In this document: in pieces, positions 6,133 through 11,320 of the stretch | How the letters are laid out: every line of letters begins with the position of its first letter | Position numbering within the stretch: position 1 is the first letter of the stretch | Source: Salinibacterium sp. | GTDB lineage: Bacteria > Actinomycetota > Actinomycetes > Actinomycetales > Microbacteriaceae | Assembly (NCBI GenBank): GCA_025352485.1 | Contig: JANXTJ010000198.1 | Span: 1-11,320, forward strand | Direction of reading: 5' to 3' | DNA: 11,320 bases | Notes under the pieces: generated by a model | Seen by the model: the letters and a program-made list of their open reading frames with translations, nothing else | What the model was told of the DNA's origin: nothing | The model's database searches: none | Program-made: the position numbers and the translations under genes

Positions 6133-7827
6133 TCAGACGGATACCGGTATGAATCCGAGTGCGCTCGCGCGTCGCGTGCGCCTGATCGCGAACAGGGCAA
6201 GGATGATGCTCGCGCCGCCGAACGCCACCAGGGTGAGGGCTGAGGCAAGCACTGCGCCGGGGGCTCCCCCTGACAGGATCGCCTGCATCCCGTTGACCGC
6301 ATAGGTGAGCGGAAGCAGCGGACTCACCAACCGGAACGGCGTGGAGAGCAGTTCGACCGGGTAGACGCCGCCCGTCGAGGTCACCTGCAGCGCGAGCACG
6401 AACAGTGACACCACCAGACCCGCGCGACCGGGGCCGATGGTCAGCAGGTAGTGAAAGGCGGTGAAGGCGAACGCCATCAGCAGCGAGAAGGCGACGGTCA
6501 GGGGCAACAGCGACCAGGCCACGCCCGCGGTCAGGTGCAGCAGCGCCACCAACAGCACGGCCTGGGCCGCTGTAACGGCGCTCGCGCGACCGATGGCGGC
6601 GGCCACGAGTCTGCCATTGCTCGCCGTGGATGTCAGGGCGCGCCTGGTCACCGGCCGAAGCACGAGGAAGACGGCGAGCGCCCCGATCCAGAGCCCGAGC
6701 GGCACGAAGAAGGTGGCGACGACCTGACCGACCGCCGTGACGGCGTGATCGGTGGTCACGGTGAGGGTTACCGGGTCGGCGGCGACGGCCGCCGCCGCGG
6801 TTGCCGCCGCCGGGGTCTTGGGCGGGATCTGCGTGGCGCCGGTGTGCAGGCCGGCCGCCAGGGAGCTGGCACCGCCGGCGAGGGTGTCGGCGCCGGTGAC
6901 CAGCGGCGGCCCCGAGCGCGCGAGCTGCCACGCGCCGGCCGAGCTCTGTGAAATGCCGGATTGCACGGAGGCGATGCCGGCATCCGCCTGTGCCGACAGG
7001 GTCGCGCCCGCCGACGATGCTTGGGCGAGCCCACCGATCAGGGCCTCGAGTTTGGCTCTGGTGGCGGGATCGGTGACGGTTGCCGGGTCGATCGAGGAGG
7101 CCAGGGCGGCCAGCCGGGAGATCCCACCGGTGTATTGGGACACCCCTGAGCCGAGCGCGCTCAGCCCGGCGGCGCCGTCTTGGAGCCGTGCGAGGCCGCC
7201 GGCGAGCGAATCCACCCCACCGGTATAGCGGCCCAGCCCGCCCGAGAGCTCTGTGGCTCCGCCGGAAAGCTGGGTTGCGCCATCCGCTGCCGTGGTCAGC
7301 GCGGTGCCGAGGGTGCCCACTCCCGCGTAGATGCCGGCAATGTATTGAGCGGTGATCGCCTTACCGAAGGTGTCTGCCATCGCCTGCCCGACCACCTGCG
7401 CCACCGATCCGGTCAGGTAGCTGTGCGCGTCATTGGTGCGAATCGACAGGTCGGCCTTCTTCGGGTGGTCGCCGGAGATGGTCAGAATCGACGTCGAGAA
7501 GTCGGCGGGAACGGTCAGGACCGCGTAGACGGCACCGGCCTTGAGCGCGGCAGCCGCATCCTTCTCATTGGTGATTGTCCAGTCGAAGCCCTTCGCCCCT
7601 GTCAGCTCCGTGACCAGCTGGCGGCCGGCGAACACATTCTGTACGGTGCCGTCGGCCGCGGTCACCGTTTGCAGGGTGTCCTGATTGACGATGGCCACCG
7701 GGATGCGCTCGGCCGCCTTGGTGCCCTGACCGAGCGCCCCGATAAAGAGGCCCGCAAATGCGAGCGGCACGAGTATGACGGCAACGATGCCCACGGCGCG
7801 GCCGCGGGCGGAACGGGTGAATCTCAT
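6133..7827 (-). CDS. YhgE/Pip-family membrane protein (ABC-2-like permease)
   Basis: This 564-aa integral membrane protein has the YhgE/Pip layout. There is one N-terminal membrane segment (about residues 11-34), a long extracytoplasmic region (about 35-365), and a C-terminal bundle of about five membrane segments (about 372-400, 418-440, 443-465, 474-492, 530-556). The bundle carries the ABC-2-like stretch GGVYPVELLSTPFRLVSPLL (486-505). The first outer part holds PVAIVNQD (43-50), usual for the family. The region 183-247 and again 313-341 has G-x-x-x-L-x-x-G repeats (QLSGGATELSGGL, SLAGGLARL, TLAGGASSLAAGL), typical of the extended helical stalk. The ATG at 7827 overlaps the MMPL stop as ATGA and no good Shine-Dalgarno precedes it, so translation is probably coupled. 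YhgE/Pip proteins include phage receptors and EsaA-like secretion parts; most are of unknown function. Here co-expression with an exporter suggests a partner subunit. Confidence 0.87.
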   Translation of the reverse strand: MRFTRSARGRAVGIVAVILVPLAFAGLFIGALGQGTKAAERIPVAIVNQDTLQTVTAADGTVQNVFAGRQLVTELTGAKGFDWTITNEKDAAAALKAGAVYAVLTVPADFSTSILTISGDHPKKADLSIRTNDAHSYLTGSVAQVVGQAMADTFGKAITAQYIAGIYAGVGTLGTALTTAADGATQLSGGATELSGGLGRYTGGVDSLAGGLARLQDGAAGLSALGSGVSQYTGGISRLAALASSIDPATVTDPATRAKLEALIGGLAQASSAGATLSAQADAGIASVQSGISQSSAGAWQLARSGPPLVTGADTLAGGASSLAAGLHTGATQIPPKTPAAATAAAAVAADPVTLTVTTDHAVTAVGQVVATFFVPLGLWIGALAVFLVLRPVTRRALTSTASNGRLVAAAIGRASAVTAAQAVLLVALLHLTAGVAWSLLPLTVAFSLLMAFAFTAFHYLLTIGPGRAGLVVSLFVLALQVTSTGGVYPVELLSTPFRLVSPLLPLTYAVNGMQAILSGGAPGAVLASALTLVAFGGASIILALFAIRRTRRASALGFIPVSV

Positions 7828-10727
7828 CGGGAGAGTCCTATCTGGCTGAGCGAGTTGAGGTCGATTTCGACCAGCGGGCGCCGACCGGTGTCCCCGGCGG
7901 GTCCGACGCGAGCCGGCAGCGGGGTGCCGATCAGCACGGTGCTGGTGGCGGGGGCGAGGGCGGCAACGGCGGTCACGAACGCGGCCTCATCCCGCACGCT
8001 CGCGAACGAGTCGAGCTGGTCGAGCATGACCACGGGGGTGCGCTCGGCAAGCGCCACGGCGGCGAGGGCCACCGCTCGCTCGAGCTGGGGCAGTTGCATC
8101 AGGGAGCTCGACAACGTGACAGTGTCGCGGTCGGCGCCGAGCACCGAGTTGACGCGCCCCAGCCACCGGCGAGCGCTGCGGTTGGTGGAAAATACCCGAT
8201 ACCAGGGCTGGGTCATCTCGAGGCGCTCGGCGAGCAACTGCCCCACCGTGACGCTCGCCTCTGTGTTCTCCTCTGTGCGCGGGAACCCGCCAATATCGGC
8301 GAGTGCGACGAGAGAGCGCACCCTGGCGGCTTCGGTCGGCAGCGGATGCCCGGCCACCTGTGCGCGGCCCGACACCGGGTCGAGGCGTCCCGCCAGCGTG
8401 GCGGCGACGAGCCGTCGATCCGTCGGGCTTCCACTGGCGATCACTATCGCCCCGCGTGCAACGCTCAGCGTCAGGGGGCCCACGGTGTACTCGCCCGACC
8501 CTGCGACGAGGTCTTCGGCGCTCAGCGCGACGGCGCCCTGCGCGGCCGCCCAGTCCACCGCACCGCGGTGCTCGCGCAGTTCTTCGCCCTCGATGTCGAC
8601 ATTGGGCAGGATGCGACCGAGCCAGCGCGGCATCCACCAGGCGGCCCTGCCGAACAGGGTCATCAGTGCGGGCACGAGTGTCATGCGCACCAGGAACGCG
8701 TCGAAGGCGATGCCGATCGCAAGGCCAAGCGCGATCGGTTTAATGGTGCCGCCGCCCTCTGGCACGAAGGCGAAGAAGACGAAGAACATGATCAGCGCAG
8801 CGGCCGTCACCACCCGCGCGCCGTTCGCGAAACCGTGGCTGACCGCGTAGCGCGCGTCGCCGGTCTTGACGAACTCCTCACGCATGCCGGCCACCAGAAA
8901 CACCTCGTAGTCCATGGCCAGCCCGAACAGCACGGCCATCAGGATGATCGGCATGAAACTCAGGATCGGCCCGGGATTCTCGACGCCGGTGATGTTGCTC
9001 AGCCAGCCCCACTGGAAGACCGCCACCACAACGCCGAACGAGGCCGTGACCGACAGCAGAAAGCCGAGAGCCGCCTTGATCGGCACCAGCACAGAGCGGA
9101 ACACCATCATCAACAGCACGATGGAGAGCCCGACGACGATGAGCCCGAACGGCACCAGCGCGCTGGTGAGCCGGTTGGAAATGTCGATGCCGACGGCGGT
9201 CGCGCCCGTCACGGCGATCGGGGTGCCGTACTGCTTCTCGATCGAGGGGGCGAGATCCCGAATCTCTTGCACGAGTTGTTTGGTCGCGATCGAGTCGGGA
9301 GCACTCTTCGGGGTCACCTGAATGATGGCCGTATCGAGCCCAGGGTCTGGATACCCTGGCGAGACGTAGTCGACATCCTTGAGGCCAGCCAACTGCGCCC
9401 GAATGCCGTTGAGGTCGTCGACGATGCTGGTGGTTTGGGTGATGTCGACCGCGACGACGAGCGGGCCGTTGTAGCCGGCCCCGAAACCCGTACTGACAAG
9501 GTCGTACGCCACCCGCTGGGTCGACCCCACCGGCTGCGATCCCCCGTCTGGCAGGTTGAGGTCGAGGCTGAGTGCCGGAATCGCCAGCGTGCCGAGAATC
9601 GCAATCACTCCCAGAGTGGCAAGCACCGGGCGTTTCATGACCCCGGTAACCCAGCGGAAGCCCATCGACCTGCGGCTCTCGGGCGCGGCCGTGGCGCGCT
9701 TCCACGCCCGCGAGCCGACCCGGGGCGCCAGCCGACCGCGGGCGAGCCCGAGAAAGGCGGGCAGCAGGGTGGTGGCGATTCCGATGGCGATGAACACCGC
9801 AACCGCGGCGCCGACGCCCATGACCGACAGGAACGGGATGCCGACCACCAACAGGCCCAACAGCGCGATGATCACGGTGAGGCCGGCAAACACGACGGCC
9901 GACCCCGCGGTTCCGACGGCCATCGCAGCCGACTCCTCTGGGTCCTCTCCCTTGGCCAGTTGGGTTCGGTGCCGAGACAGGATGAACAGGGCGTAGTCGA
10001 TCCCGACGGCGAGCCCGATCATGAGCGCAAGTAGCGGAGCGGAGCTGGAGACCGGCGTGAAAGCGGAGATCGTCGTGATGGCGCCCATGACGATGCCGAC
10101 GCCCAGAAGAGCACTCAGCAGCGGCATCCCGGCCGCGAGGAGCGAACCAAAGGTGATGAACAGCACGACCCCGGCAAAAATGACCCCGAAGGCTTCCGTA
10201 ACGGTGATGCCGACGGTGTTGTCGGCAAACACTTGCCCGCCGTATGCCACCGTGAGTCCGGAGCGTTCGCCAATGCTCGCGGTGCTTTTCAGTGCGCCGA
10301 GCGTGGCGGCAGTGACGTCGGCAGAGGCGCCGACGAACTGCACCCTGATGATCGCCATCGACTTGTCGGCGGAGATCGCGTTACCCGCATATTTGTCGAA
10401 CGGGCTGACGGCCGAATCGATGCCGGGCACCGTCGTGATGGCGCTGACGATCTGCTCGATGGTGACCCGGTAGCTCTCGACCGATGTCCCCGGCGGCGCC
10501 ACGATGACCGCGGTGGCGCTGGCGCCCGCGACGGCGGGGAATACGGCGTCGAGTCGGTCGAGTGCCTGCTGCGACTCGGTTCCGGGGATCGCGAACGACT
10601 CCTGGGTCTGGCCGCCGAGGGCGACCCCACCGCCGATCACGCCGGCGGCAAGAATCAGCCATACCGCGATCACTCGCCAGGCGTGACGGTAGGCGAAGCG
10701 GCCGAGACGGTACAGAAGAGTTGCCAC
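7824..10727 (-). CDS. MMPL/RND-family transporter with degenerate C-terminal ABC-ATPase-like domain
   Basis: This is a 967-aa fusion. Residues 1-700 form a complete MmpL-type RND exporter. TM1 is at about 16-38 and the first periplasmic-type loop at 40-170. The first membrane bundle (about 175-345) contains GLAVGIDYALF with the proton-relay pair D244-Y245. TM7 and the second loop span about 368-525, and the second bundle (about 526-695) contains FGLAMDYEVFL with D606-Y607. These Asp-Tyr pairs match the proton-coupling pairs of mycobacterial MmpL3, so proton-driven export of a lipid or drug is likely. Residues about 732-950 look like an ABC nucleotide-binding domain without catalytic motifs. 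The start is GTG at 10727, 6 nt after AAGG and 3 nt after the TetR stop; the in-frame TAA excludes an earlier start. It overlaps yhgE by ATGA. Substrate unknown; lipid, glycolipid and antimicrobial export are all possible. Confidence 0.92.
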   Translation of the reverse strand: MATLLYRLGRFAYRHAWRVIAVWLILAAGVIGGGVALGGQTQESFAIPGTESQQALDRLDAVFPAVAGASATAVIVAPPGTSVESYRVTIEQIVSAITTVPGIDSAVSPFDKYAGNAISADKSMAIIRVQFVGASADVTAATLGALKSTASIGERSGLTVAYGGQVFADNTVGITVTEAFGVIFAGVVLFITFGSLLAAGMPLLSALLGVGIVMGAITTISAFTPVSSSAPLLALMIGLAVGIDYALFILSRHRTQLAKGEDPEESAAMAVGTAGSAVVFAGLTVIIALLGLLVVGIPFLSVMGVGAAVAVFIAIGIATTLLPAFLGLARGRLAPRVGSRAWKRATAAPESRRSMGFRWVTGVMKRPVLATLGVIAILGTLAIPALSLDLNLPDGGSQPVGSTQRVAYDLVSTGFGAGYNGPLVVAVDITQTTSIVDDLNGIRAQLAGLKDVDYVSPGYPDPGLDTAIIQVTPKSAPDSIATKQLVQEIRDLAPSIEKQYGTPIAVTGATAVGIDISNRLTSALVPFGLIVVGLSIVLLMMVFRSVLVPIKAALGFLLSVTASFGVVVAVFQWGWLSNITGVENPGPILSFMPIILMAVLFGLAMDYEVFLVAGMREEFVKTGDARYAVSHGFANGARVVTAAALIMFFVFFAFVPEGGGTIKPIALGLAIGIAFDAFLVRMTLVPALMTLFGRAAWWMPRWLGRILPNVDIEGEELREHRGAVDWAAAQGAVALSAEDLVAGSGEYTVGPLTLSVARGAIVIASGSPTDRRLVAATLAGRLDPVSGRAQVAGHPLPTEAARVRSLVALADIGGFPRTEENTEASVTVGQLLAERLEMTQPWYRVFSTNRSARRWLGRVNSVLGADRDTVTLSSSLMQLPQLERAVALAAVALAERTPVVMLDQLDSFASVRDEAAFVTAVAALAPATSTVLIGTPLPARVGPAGDTGRRPLVEIDLNSLSQIGLSR
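7878..8534 (-). other. Degenerate ABC-ATPase-like (pseudo-NBD) domain of the MMPL protein, residues about 732-950
   Basis: The stretch follows the order of an ABC NBD. It opens with LSAEDL, then VGPLTLSVARGAIV matches the strand pair before Walker A. SGSPTDRRL (765-773) sits in the Walker A place but has no GxxGxGKS/T; the Lys position reads Arg771. LAGRLDPVSGRAQVAGHPLP (776-795) closely matches the post-Walker-A strand region. LSSSLMQLPQLERAVALAAVAL (872-893) replaces LSGGQxQRxxxARAL. VVMLDQLDS (899-907) is Walker B with the catalytic Glu changed to Gln904. TVLIGTP replaces the H-loop TVLxVTH, without His. ATP hydrolysis is therefore unlikely. A regulatory, nucleotide-sensing or YhgE-docking role is inference. 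Confidence 0.7.
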
Positions 10728-10730
10728 GAT

Positions 10731-11300
10731 TTACCTTGCGGTCGATGAGTGAGAAGGAATCGGGGCGAGCAGCTGCCCCATGATCGAGATGAGCGCTGCC
10801 CTGGTCTCAACAGCCGGCCCGACCTCGATATCGAGGTTCTGCACGGTGCACAGCATGTAGGCCGCACCCCCAAGGGCGATGCCGAAGCGCATCCGCTCTT
10901 CGATGGATGACGTGTGGGCCGCGAAGAATTCGGCCAGTCGGTAGACGAGGGCATTGGCCCTGTCGATGACGGGCACGTCGACCAGCGAGGGGCCCTGATT
11001 GATGAACATGTTCACTTCGAGGCGATACTCGAGCAGGAAGTCGACAAACTCGACGAGGAAAGCGGCGCGGTCGGGGCCGAATCCCACCCCCTCCAGCGGG
11101 ATGAGGATCGCCTCCATGCGGTCGATGGCCGGCGCGATGGCCGCCTCGAGCAGGTGCTCTTTCGACGAGTAGTGGTAGAGCACGCTCGACTTCGAGAGCC
11201 CGGCCAGCTCGGCAATGCGCTGCAGCGAGGTTGCCGAATAGCCGGCGGCGGCGAACTCGGCGAGCGCGATGATGCGCAGATCTTCCTGGCTGGTGGACAT
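10731..11300 (-). CDS. TetR-family transcriptional regulator
   Basis: This is a 189-aa TetR-type repressor. The N-terminal helix-turn-helix domain spans about residues 5-53, with IIALAEFAAAGYSATSLQRI (10-29) leading to the recognition part LAGLSKSSVLYHYSSKEHLL (32-51), where the SxxxLYHYxxxKExLL pattern is diagnostic. Residues 54-189 are the helical ligand-binding and dimer domain; its hydrophobic content (VEFVDFLLEYR, GIALGGAAYMLCTV) suggests a lipophilic ligand. A GTG three codons upstream (11309) could also start it, but the ATG at 11300 is preferred because a -10 element ends 7 nt before it and runs into that GTG. It is the first gene of the exporter operon (TAA, 3 nt, then the MMPL GTG), so it most likely represses its own operon and is released by an export substrate. 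Its operator should lie just past the right edge. Confidence 0.9.
   Translation of the reverse strand: MSTSQEDLRIIALAEFAAAGYSATSLQRIAELAGLSKSSVLYHYSSKEHLLEAAIAPAIDRMEAILIPLEGVGFGPDRAAFLVEFVDFLLEYRLEVNMFINQGPSLVDVPVIDRANALVYRLAEFFAAHTSSIEERMRFGIALGGAAYMLCTVQNLDIEVGPAVETRAALISIMGQLLAPIPSHSSTAR
10734..10737 (-). promoter_or_regulatory. Ribosome binding site for the MMPL gene, inside the TetR stop region
   Basis: AAGG on the minus strand overlaps the last TetR codons and lies 6 nt before the GTG at 10727. This supports GTG as the MMPL start. Confidence 0.5.
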
Positions 11301-11307
11301 GCTTTCC

Positions 11308-11313
11308 ACGCTA
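11308..11313 (-). promoter_or_regulatory. -10 element of the TetR-MMPL-YhgE operon, predicted leaderless
   Basis: TAGCGT (TANNNT type) on the minus strand ends 7 nt before the ATG at 11300, the same geometry as the elements at 784-789 and 4899-4904. The -35 region and any TetR operator lie outside the window and could not be examined. Confidence 0.45.
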
Positions 11314-11320
11314 ACTGACC

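Noticed and set aside
6141..6150. ATACCGGTAT palindrome near the end of the YhgE gene
   Set aside because: Ten-base palindromes are expected several times by chance in a window this long, and it is inside coding sequence.
8094..10034. A 646-codon open frame on the plus strand opposite the MMPL gene
   Set aside because: Low-complexity His/Arg/Asp/Gln-rich translation with no family signal; a shadow of the MMPL coding strand.
1..11320. CRISPR arrays, tRNA or rRNA genes, insertion sequences, phage or plasmid functions
   Set aside because: I saw no regularly spaced direct repeats, no cloverleaf sequence, no transposase or integrase motifs and no flanking inverted repeats.

Overview
The window looks like chromosomal DNA of a high-GC Gram-positive actinobacterium. 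The G/C-rich third codon positions, the GTG starts, the MmpL-type RND exporter and the TANNNT -10 elements placed 6-7 nt before ATG all fit, and Microbacteriaceae or another Micrococcales family is the likeliest home. That placement is inference from style and gene families. There are no rRNA or tRNA genes, insertion sequences, CRISPR arrays or phage genes, and no convincing intrinsic terminator. Coding density is very high: the longest gap is about 110 bp (257-366), in which I see only the ribosome binding site of the next gene.

Left end (1-744): the 3' end of a CorA-type divalent cation channel, then a 125-aa protein of unknown function.

Glycan block (796-6105): four genes for surface polysaccharide or glycolipid assembly. 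A small GT-A glycosyltransferase with a galactosyltransferase-like GWGFED motif (796-1485, +) runs head-on into a GT1/UGT-like glycosyltransferase (2729-1419, -), and their 3' ends overlap by 67 bp. The GT1 gene is the second gene of a two-gene operon. The first (4891-2726, -) is an unusual fusion of a HEAT-like helical-repeat domain to a GT4 glycosyltransferase. The two overlap by GTGA inside a perfect 18-bp palindrome. Divergent from this operon is a polysaccharide pyruvyltransferase (4990-6105, +). Together they suggest synthesis and ketal-pyruvate decoration of a cell-wall glycan; the substrate is not visible.

Exporter block (11300-6133, -): a tightly packed operon of a TetR-family regulator, a 967-aa MMPL/RND transporter and a YhgE/Pip membrane protein, joined by a 3-nt gap and a 4-nt overlap. 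The MMPL protein carries a C-terminal extension of about 235 residues that reads as an ABC-ATPase domain that has lost its catalytic motifs. I consider this MMPL-pseudo-NBD fusion beside an ABC-2-like YhgE partner the most interesting item here.

Regulation: three genes (796+, 4891-, 11300-) have a TANNNT -10 hexamer ending 6-7 nt before the ATG and no Shine-Dalgarno at a workable distance, so leaderless transcripts are predicted.
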